Positions 11,493 to 22,055 are shown, counted from the first letter of the stretch. The stretch: DNA of 64,000 nt from Gerris lacustris (GCA_951217055.1 OX578281.1:16965344-17029343); one strand, 5' to 3'. Translations and numbers: made by a program. Notes: generated by a model from the letters alone, not told the origin.

Positions 11493-13751
11493 TCAAGATT
11501 CAAGGAGATATGTATATAACTCACTAAGTCCACTAACGTCCGATCTGAAGTTCATTGCACTTCTATTATTCTTGATGTAAAGCATCTCAAGGATGCGCCG
11601 TTTCTTGATGTCATGCTCAATCCTGAGAGTTTTAACATTCTCAGGGGTGAGGTCGGCTTTATGGCTCAAGTCAGTGCAATGTGCTGCGAGGGCGGTGACA
11701 GTGCGCTCTTTTCTGTCGATGGAATTTTTGTGGGCGTTCCTTCGTTTAGAAAAGTAGTTAGAGGACTCTCCGATGTAAACCCGATCACAATCCTGGCAAC
11801 TAACCTGATATATAAGCCCCGATTGCTTCATAATAGGTACCCTATCCTTGGTAGGAGTGAAGAGATCACCAACTTTTCGGGAAGTATATTTGGCGAAGGC
11901 TTTATCCGGTAGCGATGCCCTAAGCGCTCCCACCAAGTTCTCGGTGAGCCCCCTCACATACGGCAACTTGAAAAACCCAGTAGGAGGAGGGCGTAGTTCT
12001 TGAGTTTGGGTGTTAGTGCTGTTGCCCGCCCGCATCAGTGAAGCAATAGTACGAGCAGGATACCCATTCCTTCGAAGGATGGTCTTGATCTTTAGCCTTC
12101 CCTCGGCCTTGTATTCCTCACTGGACAGTTTAAGAACCCTGTTAATAAAATTACTCGCCACATTGAGTTTCATTGACATAGGGTGCTGCGAGTCATAATG
12201 TAAGATCCGTCCCGAGCTAGTGGGTTTATGGTACCACTTGGTAGATAGTGAACCATCTTCATTCTTGACTATTAGCATGTCCAAAAAGGGAATACTATTA
12301 TCAACAGGGAGTTCCACAGTAAACTTAATCCGTTCATGAAAACCGTTGAACACTTCAAGGGCTTCATCAATGCGATGTAAGGGTAGACTAAGGATCAAGT
12401 CATCGACGTAGAGCTTGCATAGTCTAACTTGTATTTTGAGGGCAGTGAGAGCAGCAGTTATAGTTTCCTCCATTACCAAGCTGGCTAAGCTATTTGATAG
12501 AGGACTCCCCATAGGGCATCCGTGTATTTGGCGATAAATCTGCCCCCGGAACGTGAAGTAACGAGCGTCACACGTAAACTCGAGGATATTAATGAACAGA
12601 TCCAAAGGTATGGTGGTGAATCTGCCTATTTCATCCCAACGCCGTCGGATGATATGGACGACGAGGTCTATAGGTACGTTGGTGAAGAGTGACGTCACAT
12701 CGAGGGAAAGCAACGTCTCATCAGGAGGCACAGTAATGCTAGTTATTATCTCTCTCGCTGCAGCAGAGTTGGATACAGTGTATTCATTGCTGGTGATGTT
12801 AGATAAAACATTGCTCACATATTGAGCCAAGTTGTAGGAAGGACTATTAACAAAGGACACAATAGGTCTGAGAGGGACATCTTTCTTATGGATCTTAGGA
12901 AGCCCATAGATACGGGGGACAGTGGCATTCTTACTTTTTAACCGTTGACCCTCTGAGTTGTTGATATGCCCATTATCTATAAGTTGCTGAACGAACGCAT
13001 TAGCCCTATTCTGGAATGAATTGGTTAAGTCCTTACCTAGTTTTTTGTAAGTGCTAGAATCATCAAGCATATTCTTCATTTTCTCTTCATAATCCGTCTT
13101 TAGCATAGCTACAGTGCGATTGCCTTTATCCGCACGCGTGATCAATATCTCAGGATGTTCTCTGAGAAACCTCCTAGTGGTATCATACGCTTTATTATAT
13201 TGATCCGCCCCCCTGTTCCGAGCCAGGCCGTTTCTGTAGTTCGTAAGAATATTCACGCACTGTGCACGCACGTGTGGCTGTTCGTAAGATGGAAGGTCGC
13301 CGAGCACTACTTCAATATCCCCTATAATATCATAAAGAGGGAAATTGTGAGACTGACAACTGAGAGAGAACTTAGGTCCCAGAGACAACAGCTTACTACA
13401 ATTCTCAGGGATAGGTATCGTGGTAAGATTGTGAAAACTACTATACTCATCGTTAACCTGCCGCTCTAGGCCACCATAGTCACTATTGCAAATAGCCTTT
13501 AATTTATTTACCAATTTAAACCGGCATAGCTGGAAGTGATGATCTTTAGCAAGGCTATTACACCTAACAAGTCTCCCATAAACAATGTCAGGTAGCCGCT
13601 CATTCAACATGGATTTTATGCTATTAATCTGGCTTTTTAACTTATCCACTTTGTGAATAACGATCTTAATCTCCAAACTTAAAATACGAGACTTCGTCCG
13701 TAATATTAGTTTAGATATTTCAGCATTCATGGGGTTACCAGGGAATAACAT
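11493..13751 (-). CDS. PLE reverse transcriptase with GIY-YIG endonuclease
   Basis: A 752-residue protein that copies the element's RNA into DNA at a nick made by its own endonuclease. I start at the Met at 13751. The frame is open further upstream, but that part only encodes Ile-Tyr repeats from the (TA)n tract; a second Met lies at 13730. Motifs (numbered from 13751): ADKGNRTV around 207-214; YGLPKIHK 282-289, characteristic of PLEs; motif A LSLDVTSLFTNVP with Asp351; motif B GCPMGSPLSN from 411; catalytic YVDD 448-451; PFLD near 488-491. The C-terminal GIY-YIG nuclease has GLIYQV from 645, a Cys pair at 652/655, YIG at 659-661, KRRNAHK from 669, and a probable catalytic Glu722 in RRILEMLYIKNN. 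No frameshift or internal stop is seen and the length is normal for PLEs, so it is probably functional. It is the only confident protein gene in the window. Confidence 0.93.
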   Translation of the reverse strand: MLFPGNPMNAEISKLILRTKSRILSLEIKIVIHKVDKLKSQINSIKSMLNERLPDIVYGRLVRCNSLAKDHHFQLCRFKLVNKLKAICNSDYGGLERQVNDEYSSFHNLTTIPIPENCSKLLSLGPKFSLSCQSHNFPLYDIIGDIEVVLGDLPSYEQPHVRAQCVNILTNYRNGLARNRGADQYNKAYDTTRRFLREHPEILITRADKGNRTVAMLKTDYEEKMKNMLDDSSTYKKLGKDLTNSFQNRANAFVQQLIDNGHINNSEGQRLKSKNATVPRIYGLPKIHKKDVPLRPIVSFVNSPSYNLAQYVSNVLSNITSNEYTVSNSAAAREIITSITVPPDETLLSLDVTSLFTNVPIDLVVHIIRRRWDEIGRFTTIPLDLFINILEFTCDARYFTFRGQIYRQIHGCPMGSPLSNSLASLVMEETITAALTALKIQVRLCKLYVDDLILSLPLHRIDEALEVFNGFHERIKFTVELPVDNSIPFLDMLIVKNEDGSLSTKWYHKPTSSGRILHYDSQHPMSMKLNVASNFINRVLKLSSEEYKAEGRLKIKTILRRNGYPARTIASLMRAGNSTNTQTQELRPPPTGFFKLPYVRGLTENLVGALRASLPDKAFAKYTSRKVGDLFTPTKDRVPIMKQSGLIYQVSCQDCDRVYIGESSNYFSKRRNAHKNSIDRKERTVTALAAHCTDLSHKADLTPENVKTLRIEHDIKKRRILEMLYIKNNRSAMNFRSDVSGLSELYTYLLES

Positions 13752-13781
13752 AATATATATAATATATACATAATAATATAC

Positions 13782-13784
<3 letters not shown>

Positions 13785-13848
<64 letters not shown>
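13785..13848. repeat. (TA)n tract at PLE 5' boundary
   Basis: A TA tract of 64 bp directly upstream of the PLE reading frame. A degenerate TA-rich transition (ATAATATATACATAATAATA) fills 13752-13784. Confidence 0.95.
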
Positions 13849-13849
<1 letters not shown>

Positions 13850-13851
<2 letters not shown>

Positions 13852-15240
13852 ATTCCAGACGGTATCTCACCCTAGGATGCACTTAAAAAATCCAAACAAA
13901 TTTTAGAATGTCAATAATAACAAAAGAAAGGATGGGACCGTTGGCCAAAATTTCTGGAGTCCATTTAGGGGTCAAATGTTGACCATTGAGGGTCAAAAAT
14001 AGCATATAAACCGGTTTTTTATCCATTTTACCCCCTCTTATATGAAAATATGACAAATGTGTACATAAAAAAAATTACTGTACTCTTAAAGAGCTTTCCT
14101 GCGACATGCATCTTGAAGGGTTTATACTATTTTTACTTTTGTACCCCATTGTACCAATTATTTTTTCACCCATCCAAATTCAAAAAAAATCATTTCCTAT
14201 ATTATCATAAGCCAATAATACACAGATTTATTTGAAAATTCGCTCATTAAGTCATGGTGCATGGCTGTACATTTTTTCAAAATAGAGATCTTAAATGAAT
14301 AAAGGAACTCTTTTAACATAAAGTAAAATGTAATGTTGTCTTTTCATTTCTATTTTTTTTTTTTTTTCATTTAATTTAGAAAAATAAAACACATTAATTT
14401 ATATTATAAAGCTCTATTTTCACAAGCAATTATTAAAAATGACAGTTTGTAACTGAGCACTGAGCTAAATAATTAGAAAATTAAACATTCTATTCTGTGC
14501 GAATTCGAGTTGTAATGTTGGCTTTATTTTCCGCTGTTTTACTTTTCTCTTTTTAAATCAAAATTCCGCTCGTGGGAATCCATTTCATTTTATGAAATGC
14601 CTTGTGTTTATATATGTTTGCGGGTGGATTGGGAAACAGTTTCGTTTCCCCTTATGTCGTCTCTAATTACAATATGCCAATGTAGCGCTGTCAAGAGAAA
14701 AGGGAGTCAATTACACTACAAATGAAATGTAGGTGAGGTATAGTCGACTAAATTTGCTTTCCTGCGAAAACCCCCAACGCTGGCCTGACAAACATGGCCC
14801 GATTTCTCTATCCATCTCTGTATCGGGGAGTAGCACAATATGCTCGGTTCGCTATGCATTTCAAACTCTGCTCTACAATGAAAACAATGGCTGTCAAGTT
14901 TAAATGCATTGTAATATTGAGAAATGGAACTCTATTAATATAAGTGAGGAATTGTTTGGAAACAATGTGGTCGCTAAATAGGTGCTTTGCACGATCTCTA
15001 TAGTTACTCCACAATCCTATTTAATCTAACCTACATACTTGTTTACTTATATCAAACTCAAATTTCCTTCAAACCTAAAAATGTTTAAAATAGACTTAGA
15101 TGAACGAAATAGTAATATAAACAAACTATTTTTCCTATTTTGGTGATTACACAACATTCTTTTGATTTATATAATTTTGACATTTTCACGTTTAGGCTAT
15201 GGAACATAACTCAAAAAGCGTTACGTTATTTTTAGCTTAA
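13850..15240. other. Non-coding stretch
   Basis: No element ends or coding signal. 13920-14040 has GGGACCGTTGGCC and GGGGTCAAATGTTGACC strings that look repeat-like. 14500-15010 is more balanced in base composition and may be single-copy. Nothing is assignable. Confidence 0.4.
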
Positions 15241-15599
15241 AAACTCAGAAAAGTATAACAGGGACTTAGATAGCTATAGGAGTGTAATCCATTCTCCAAC
15301 TGTAGTGCCTTCCCCTACCGCGCTTCGTAGAGCCGAAGCAAGTCGAAAAGAGTTCTACTGCTAGCAGGAAACTAGGCTGTTGCAGGAGGTAGTTGCATAG
15401 TCTAGTCTTGTTTAATCTCGAGTTTTTACCGTCCTTATAGGTATATTAGCTTGGCCTTGGACAGGTTGGTTTCCTTCGCGCCTTGTTCCTCCACCTTGGA
15501 CTCACTCTTCTCCCCTCTTATGTATGTAATACCTTGTATTGAGTCTTAAGTAAGAGCAAAGCCTCAGTCGGGCCATGTCTATTCTATTTTTTCAATAAA

Positions 15600-15735
15600 T
15601 AGAGGTTTTGACCGCCCGACACCATGTGCTAAATGAAATCAACTGCATAATTATGTCTCCCTTTTCTGGTATTCGAACCAGATATGTCCGAGGTAGGACA
15701 CACCTGGTCAGTGGGGGATCAGATACCCTGATCCT
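15600..15735 (-). repeat. Box B-containing SINE-like fragment
   Basis: On the minus strand TGGTTCGAATACC (15680-15668) is a close match to a tRNA box B, with GGTATCTGATCCCCCACTG about 45 nt upstream in the place of a box A. The flanking hairpin-forming strings GTCCGAGGTAGGAC and TGGTATTCGAACCA are compact. I recall similar units as abundant insect SINEs, unverified. No target duplication was found. Confidence 0.4.
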
Positions 15736-16290
15736 CCATTGATTTAACAAGTTAGTAATACAGTCTTTGTCTTATAAGATTGAAATATTATTAAGTGAAA
15801 AAACATTTTTTTTTTTTAAATATATATAATTTGTGACTAATTTATTATAATAGTTATAAGTAAGTTATTTAATTATATGTTTGTCTTTTAGGGTCTAATT
15901 ATTTATCCTAATTTTAGAGCCTTCTAGACATTGTTTTAAAATTATTAATTTTTTTTATATTTGGTATTGTTTTACAGGGTTCTTGTTTTTTTTTTCTTTT
16001 ATCTCAAATAGAAGAGGCACTAGTCTTTCTAAAACTCTTTGTGAAATTTCTCCATCTATTTTCCAATGTTTTAATAGTTGTTGTTTCTTGTTGAATATTT
16101 CGAAGCTCTTTCGAATGTCCATGTCGATTGGAATCCATCTCTCTGATTGTAAGAAAATACAAGAGAATGAGCATCTCGATGAAATCATTTCTAGAGTTCT
16201 CTGAAACTTTTTCTCGTCCCCTCTCGTATTTTATTCTATTCTAAAGTTTTCATTTCTGAATGCAATCCAAGTGCTTTTATCTTTAACGTT

Positions 16291-16415
<125 letters not shown>

Positions 16416-16520
16416 TTTTCGTATCCAATAGTTTGCTTTGAGAGATCTTTTAAAATTTGATTTAGTCTTCTTTCATTTCGGGATATAGTTTCCGATTCTT
16501 TTTATCACACAAAAGCATTA

Positions 16521-16713
16521 TTTTCCTAGACTCGACTCTAGCCATAGACGCTCAAGTGATAGTCCAGCGACTATCACTGAGGACTCCTCTTCGGAGTTTG
16601 CATGTTACCGTTTTCCTTGCTGACCGACTCTTAACATGCAAACTCTTATAATTTTGTGCCAGCGACCAGCGACTATCGTTCAGAGTCTACCGCTGGAGTC
16701 GAGTCTTGGAAAA
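16521..16713. mobile_element. Short foldback with GACTC word repeats
   Basis: The left end TTTTCCTAGACTCGACTC pairs with the right end GAGTCGAGTCTTGGAAAA, 16 of 18 positions. The next layer inside repeats AGCGACTATC in both orientations, and an inner pair GTTTGCATGTT/AACATGCAAAC encloses the centre. It is a 193-bp nested foldback without coding capacity, similar in style to the word-filled MITEs but without their TTTACACG head. Confidence 0.6.
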
Positions 16714-17163
16714 CTTACCTACCTTAAGAACGAAATATCTTTTAGTGCTGTTTCAGGTGTCCATATGGATTAGAAAAAGGTTTTTATTTTATAATCTTCG
16801 AAGAATAAGTATGAATGTCAAACCTTGACACCCTTGCAAAAAGAAAGAGAAAAAAAGTTAAGAGAAAGCAAAAGTTCAAATTAAGCTTGTAAAATTGTTG
16901 ACATTAATTCTTTAAAGTGATTAGAATATGAACTATAACCAATGAGCGTGGTGAAACAGCCTATAGTGTAGGAAATGACTCCTATCTTCCAGACATATCT
17001 TAAAGCTCAACTACGATTTTAGTGAGGAGTACCCCAGGGTGAATATGTTGACTCCCATCATTCGTACTGTATGGGTCCCGATATACTTCCAAATTATATT
17101 GTTAAATTTAACAAAAACTGTGTAACTCTTGAATATTATTATATAATGATATAATTTAATGAA

Positions 17164-17484
17164 GGGGCTTCGGTAGATTATACAGGAGTGTAGTAGGCTC
17201 TCCTATCAATAAATTTAAACAGAACTTGGATGGTGACCACAGATCTGGGTTCATTTCTCGGTTCAGGCACTACACTCGGTGTTCTCCCAGTACCACCATA
17301 TTAATGGGTTGCTGCCTATGTAAAGTAGCGACCAACTGGTTGAGCAGGTCAATTGACTGGTTTATTCACGTGATGGAGACACACTAACCCCGAGTAATTT
17401 ATTACATATTATATATGTAGTTGTATAAGCCCTTTGGTAAACCTAGGCTCTCTAATGGCTGTTGCGCCACGGAGTTAGTTAGTT
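17164..17484 (+). mobile_element. SINE-like insertion with 15-bp target duplication
   Basis: Flanked by ATATAATTTAATGAA (17149-17163) and ATATGATTTAATGAA (17485-17499), a target duplication with one mismatch. The body starts GGGGCTTCGGTAGATTATAC, has ACTTGGATGGTGACC (17225-17239), close to the 5S box C, and GGGTTCATTTCTC, close to a tRNA box B. It ends TTGCGCCACGGAGTTAGTTA. The size (321 bp), internal boxes and long target duplication fit LINE-mobilised SINEs. Which RNA gene gave rise to it is unclear. Confidence 0.6.
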
Positions 17485-17755
17485 ATATGATTTAATGAAC
17501 GATGAATGGAACAATTTTTAAAAACCTAAATAGGAGTCGAATGCCGATAATATTCTTTATTGCTAATAAGACACGATTTAACCAAACTCAAAATTCCCGT
17601 CCTCATTTTGACAAATGACAAGATCACTTGGAATTTTCCTATGGGTGAAGTAGGGGCAAGGAAATATCTGTTTCAAAAAAACAATCTAATTTTTTTATGG
17701 AAACAATGATCAATTTTGTCAACTCTTTGGTTTTGTTTTTTTTCTTCATTTTTTT

Positions 17756-18385
17756 ACTTTCTCATATAGAGAGAAAGTATTGTGATGGCGCGAAAATTCG
17801 ATTTTGAGATTTTGATGGATTTACACGTTTTGAGGTCCCCTGAGTCCAAAAAAGTGGTTTTTAAAAAATGTCTGTCCGTCGTCTGTCGTCTGTCGTCTGT
17901 CGTCTGTCGTCTGTGCAGACGCCTGGAGCCTAAACTACTGGGCCGATTTTGACGAAATTTGGCATACATGTTCAGAAAAATCATACCCCGAGGCGAAATC
18001 GAGAAATGAATTTTAGCTCTAAATTTGGGGGCGCTACCCCCCAAAAACTCTGAAAAAACATGAAAAAAAATTATATCTCGAAAACGGTTTCGACGATTTT
18101 GATTAAAAAATTCTAAAATGTAGTCCATTTGAATACGAATCCAACGATATAAGCCGTTTTTCCGGGAAAAATCTAGTTCCTGAGAAAAAAGCTTAAAACG
18201 CGGACCGAGAGAGCCCGGGTTCGATTCCCCGCCCGAGAGAAGTTATTTTTATGATAAATTTTAATGAAATGCTCAATAATAATTAAATTTACTTACGAAA
18301 TCTAATAAATGGAAAACACTGGGCTAAATAATTATGAACTCGTATATGAGAAAGTTTGTCTGAGTTGTCTCGGACCGATTTTTTA
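17756..18385 (+). mobile_element. Word-capped repeat, family A, complete copy 1
   Basis: Opens with the word ACTTTCTCATATA (17756-17768), whose first eight bases pair with GAGAAAGT at 17771-17778. It ends with the exact reverse complement TATATGAGAAAGT (18343-18355), then a tail TCTGAGTTGTCTCGGACC and a T-run. Body: a 7-bp minisatellite GTCTGTC (about 17877-17912), the module GGGCCGATTTTGACGAAATT, a GGGGGCGCTACC block, and a tRNA box B GGGTTCGATTCCC (18217-18229). No protein is plausible; the open minus frame comes from the repeat. A second complete copy lies at 33041-33643. Confidence 0.75.
18217..18229 (+). promoter_or_regulatory. tRNA-type box B in family A
   Basis: GGGTTCGATTCCC inside AGCCCGGGTTCGATTCCCCG, a complete T-arm-like hairpin, conserved in the second copy at 33478-33490. 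No convincing box A is visible at tRNA spacing, so promoter activity is uncertain. Confidence 0.5.
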
Positions 18386-18740
18386 GTCATGAAGCCAAAT
18401 CGAACAGGCGACTGTGTGCAATATTTGGAATTAATTGACAATCGCAAAAATTTAAAGTTTATCATCAAAATTATAGTATTACGTTTACTTGTTTTTAAAT
18501 GAATCATACCTATTTTTAAATTATAATAAGAAAGTCTACCACAATTGCAAACAATGTAAAAACGAACGATGCTCAATTTCCAATTTACGTTTGAAGGGGG
18601 CTTTATCTTCATGAATATATACTATGTCGAGTATAATTTATTTGAGTTTGTACCGGGTGTTTTGTTTACAGCGACACGTTTGTATTCCATCTTTACAGTC
18701 AAGTCAATTCCCTATTCCCTTACATTTCGCTCTTCAGGTT

Positions 18741-18926
18741 TTAATATATTCTCTTAGGATGTTGCTTGGCTTGTAAGGCCTCGCCCTCGTCCCAAGCTCG
18801 TAGCCTTTCCGTGCTCGGTTCAATTTCCTGAACGTCCTTCGCCGAGTCGCTAAATCGTACAAGTCCAATTACCGTTCTATTATTATATATGCGAGCCCCT
18901 AAATACTGACAGTCGCCGTTTTGCAT
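18741..18926 (-). other. Isolated GC-balanced ORF, 61 codons, unassigned
   Basis: On the minus strand, with Met at 18926, a 61-residue frame with balanced composition (contains GDCQYLGARIYNNRTVIGLV and EIEPSTERLRAWDEGEA) in otherwise AT-rich DNA. No family is recognised and no splice-like borders are evident at its ends. It might be a fragment of a retroelement polyprotein, a captured exon, or chance. I would not treat it as a gene without a homolog. Confidence 0.2.
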
Positions 18927-18959
18927 TATTGTTTAGAATACGTAGAGGACATTTTTCTT

Positions 18960-19045
18960 TAATTCAAACATGACGGACTCGACTGTTTATTAATAATTTG
19001 CTAATAATGTGTCAAAACCAGATTACACTTTCATCATCAGTGTTT
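18960..19045 (-). repeat. Decayed PLE-end-like fragment
   Basis: On the minus strand CACTGATGATGAAAGTG is followed by AATCTGGTTTTGACAC and then ATTATTAATAAACAGTCGAG. The CTGATGATG string and downstream layout resemble the outer arms of the foldbacks at 38000 and 42864, but the GAAA half is degraded (TTTTGAC). Low confidence. Confidence 0.3.
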
Positions 19046-19754
19046 CTTTCCATTGTTACTGCCAATTTGCCTTTGAGCCGACGATGTAGATAAATTGAGG
19101 AGGGCATGGTCACTATTGCAGCACGTGTCTAATTCTCCAGGGATTGAAGCTTTTCCGATCTAGTGAGAGGGGTATTAGTAGAAGTGTGACCAAACAGATC
19201 CTCTAGGGATGCTAACGCCACGTGTACGTGTAGTTGTAGCCGGTGACCCGTCCACTTACTAATTACTCGGGACATACTTTAATATCAGTACCTCTTTTAT
19301 CGAACAAACATCAAGTTTATGATGCTTTCTTACTCTAGAGGATTATTATATGGTCCTTGTCATTAACTGAAGTGGGTTTTGATGAAATGTGCAAATCTCC
19401 ATGTGCGTCAATAACGCTTATGTGTCTAAAAATTAACAGATTTAAATGATATTTCATTTCATGGACTATGTCTGTTGTTCAACGTTATCAACCCTTATCG
19501 ACCAATCTGATTTCCTATTTATCAAACAAACTTTTAAACTTGCGGTAACTTTCAATTTCAAACCAAAAATATTAACCATTAAATAAAGTGTGGCAAAAAT
19601 AACCAAAATAAAAAAAAATTATTCGTTTTTATTACTGGTGTTTTAAATACAAACTTTTTATGAATAATCAGCGATATTTTGGGAAATGGTATTTTTTAAT
19701 AATCATATTTTCTATTGATACACTCATGTTTTTAAATTTTTATTTTCTATAATA

Positions 19755-20290
19755 GTACATTACGCATCTAGTGCGGAAAGTAGCATTTTGCATGCGAGTG
19801 CGGAGTTTGCACCCTAGCGACAGCGAGGATATTAAAACCACTCGAGCAAAGCAAAATGCAGTTTTCGCACGAGTTGCATACCGTACTTTATCTACGATTG
19901 TTGGATTCTAATAATAAATACAGAAAAAATAGGTAATAAACTTCCTGTATGTAAGTTCGTATTTCTCTTTTGATAAAGATGACATTAATTCATTAGTTGT
20001 AAATGAATAAATATGAATAATAATAAATCACTCATTATATTTCACTAAAAACTCGATATAAACAGTTACTTTAATTAAACAAACAGCAAATTAGTTTTGT
20101 TAATTGTAAACAAACTCGCAAATCGTGCGTTAAGTTGAAGAATTCTTCTTTTTTACTGCACTAGGGCGGAAGAAAAGAGGAATTATGAAATGCGCATACG
20201 CAATGAATACAAGTACGTAAAGAATCACTTTCTACGCATTTAAACAGAGATACAATGTTTATATTTCGTATCAATCGAAGATAAAGAATA
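19755..20290 (-). mobile_element. Element D, copy 1
   Basis: Matches 54940-55455 in the opposite orientation over about 500 bp, including GCGGAAAGTAGCATTTTGCA, CTCGATATAAACAGTTACTT, and CGTATCAATCGAAGATAAAG. Contains a hairpin around AGAATTCTTC...GAAAAGAGGAATT near 20140-20186 and several GCACTCG/CGAGTGC words near one end. A short protein-coding remnant is listed separately. No TIRs are evident. Confidence 0.65.
19930..20035 (-). pseudogene. Possible Crypton-type N-terminal remnant, copy 1
   Basis: Starting at a Met codon (20035-20033, minus), the frame is broken by an indel but recovers as TTNELMSSLSKEKYELTYRK (about 20000-19940). The related copy at 55191-55345 encodes TTNEFISS, a stop, then SKEKYVLTYRKF. 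Conservation of the peptide across two diverged copies argues for coding ancestry. Strings like SKEKY..TYRKF recall the start of tyrosine-recombinase (Crypton-like) proteins from memory. The catalytic domain is absent. Confidence 0.35.
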
Positions 20291-20625
20291 TTTGCTTTAT
20301 CTTTCGCCCTTTTTGTGATGCATTCTGATCCCTTTTATAATACTACCGTACAAACATTTTATTCCAAATGTTTTTAAACGTTTCCCCGTGTCTTTTATGT
20401 AATCAGGATTTTCCTCTCCAACTATTCGTTGTTTTAACTAATTCTCTGAAGTAATTCTCTCATTTTACCTGTTTGTTCTTCTTCCTCTTCCTTGTTTTGA
20501 AAACTTATTTGAAGATCAACTTCAAAGTTATTCGGTTTTCCTCTGTTCTTTTCGAGTTCCCCAAATTAGAATTAAAGGCTTGTCAAGTGTTTAATTAGAG
20601 TAAAATAAACTTGATGAGGGTGGAA

Positions 20626-20645
20626 CCCCCCCCCCCCCCCCCCCC
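20626..20645. repeat. Poly-C run (20 C)
   Basis: Twenty consecutive C residues in an AT-rich background. The opposite strand is poly-G. It could be collapsed or mis-sized in assembly. Confidence 0.9.
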
Positions 20646-21164
20646 TGAAATCATTCTCTTAATGTTATATTTGTTTGTAATTATTCATTAACCGTGTTAA
20701 TCCTTTACTTATACCTTAGTAACCAGATTTATTTATACTTTGTTCAATATTTTAATTCTTGTAATTTTATCCATATCTGTTTATTAAAATAGTTGAAATA
20801 TGATTGTATTCAACTTTTAGATATTAAAATAATTATTAATATTATTTGGTAAAGAAAAAAAAGATACTCTTACTGTGGTATATAACTTTTGAAACAATAT
20901 AAATTAATCTAGTGTCATAGAATTGTTTACTTCACCTTTTTTGAACCTTTTTTTAAAAAATATTCATATGCCAAATTAAACCTCATTTAAAGAAATAGTT
21001 TACAAGTGTTTCTGTTTCTTTTATTTGCACAATTAAGATCTTCAAGATATTTTATATCAGTCATGCTTAAATTAACTTATTAAAGTAACAATCTGATGTC
21101 TTATTTTTAATTGGCTGTGCTTTTTTGTTTGTTTAGTTTTTAGTACCCTATTGATGGTGTTTTT

Positions 21165-22055
21165 AGGGTTTTGTAGATTCTTCTCAAAACCCTTATGCCG
21201 AGGGTGATGTGTCCGTCAGGTTGTCGCTCTTTGGTTCATAGGGCCCGAACCGTTTAAGCTAAAGAGCTGAAATTTGAAAAACTGGTGCAACTTTTTGACC
21301 CAACCACAGGAAAAATATACAGAAGTTCAAAATTAAATATGCGCATGCGCAATTCGCAAAAATGTAAAAACACAAAAATTTATATTTTTTTAAATTTTTG
21401 AGTGGGGTATCAAATGAAAGCTGCTGAAGAGTAGGACGCAAATATATATATACTTTTTTAAATTTTGCATTCCTTATTAGGTAAAAAAAATCAAAATATA
21501 CCCCAAAAAAATTCCCCCCCCCCCCAACCACTATATAACGGCTGGTCCTAAAATTTCGAAATAATTCATGCTAATGCCTTATTGTGATGAAAATTCCGGG
21601 AGTTCATCCCAAATTTTAAAAAATTGTCAATTTTGGGCGCGAAAATTTGAAGTGCGCCAAAAAAATTATTTTTTAAAAATTTTGAGTTGGGTATTAAATT
21701 AAAGCTGCTGAAGAGTAGGATTCAAATATATATTTGTTTTTTTAAATATTTCATTGGTTTTATAAGTCAAAATATACCCCCAAAAATATCCCCCCCCCCA
21801 ACCATTATATAACGGGTGGTCCTAAAATTTCGAAATAATTCATGGTTGTACCTTATGGTGGAGTAATGGAAATGTTCTGAAAAAATTAATTTATGTAGTC
21901 GTTATTAGCGATGAAAAACATTGTGACCCCTCGGGGGATCGAACCCGGGACTCTTGAGATCGAAGTAAAAAATCATAATTACATAACGGGCATGCTAAAT
22001 CATCTACAAAACCCTAAAAAGTACTTGGACACAAGTACTTCCCTGTGATTTTTTT
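21165..22055 (+). mobile_element. Word-capped repeat, family C1, complete
   Basis: Opens with AGGGTTTTGTAGA (21165-21177), followed by AAAACCCT (21186-21193) to form a hairpin. Closes with the exact reverse complement TCTACAAAACCCT (22003-22015), then a tail with its own hairpin AGTACTTGGACACAAGTACT and a seven-T run ending at 22055. The body has tandem-like duplicate blocks (GTATCAAATGAAAGCTGCTG at about 21408 and a diverged version at about 21690, and a C-run followed by AACCA both times) and a minus-strand box B (21934-21946). No coding capacity. Confidence 0.75.
21934..21946 (-). promoter_or_regulatory. tRNA-type box B in family C1
   Basis: On the minus strand CCCGGGTTCGATCCCCCGAG forms a T-arm-like hairpin with a canonical box B. 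About 60 nt upstream (minus) lies GATGATTTAGCATGCCCG, a possible box A. Together they look like a degenerate tRNA gene reading opposite to the word order of the element. Confidence 0.5.

Larger units (their letters stand above)
10957..13784 (-). mobile_element. Penelope-like retroelement (PLE)
   Basis: A PLE of about 2.8 kb on the minus strand, lying exactly between two (TA)n tracts. Order in its own sense: (TA)n, almost no 5' leader, one intact ORF (13751-11493), about 530 nt of A/G-rich 3' untranslated sequence, a CTGA...GAAA hammerhead-like string (11057-11016), then (TA)n. The full-length coding frame without stops suggests a recent insertion. PLEs can insert close to simple repeats. Here the TA tract may be the target split by the insertion, or the tail may have been copied. 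The short 5' leader suggests the 5' end is truncated or that the TA tract supplies it. Confidence 0.85.

Noticed and set aside
11613..13469. Several plus-strand frames of 62-104 codons
   Set aside because: They are antisense shadows of the PLE reverse transcriptase ORF.
17754..18128. 124-codon minus-strand frame
   Set aside because: It is the non-coding body of a family A repeat. The RRQTTDD repeats come from the GTCTGTC minisatellite.
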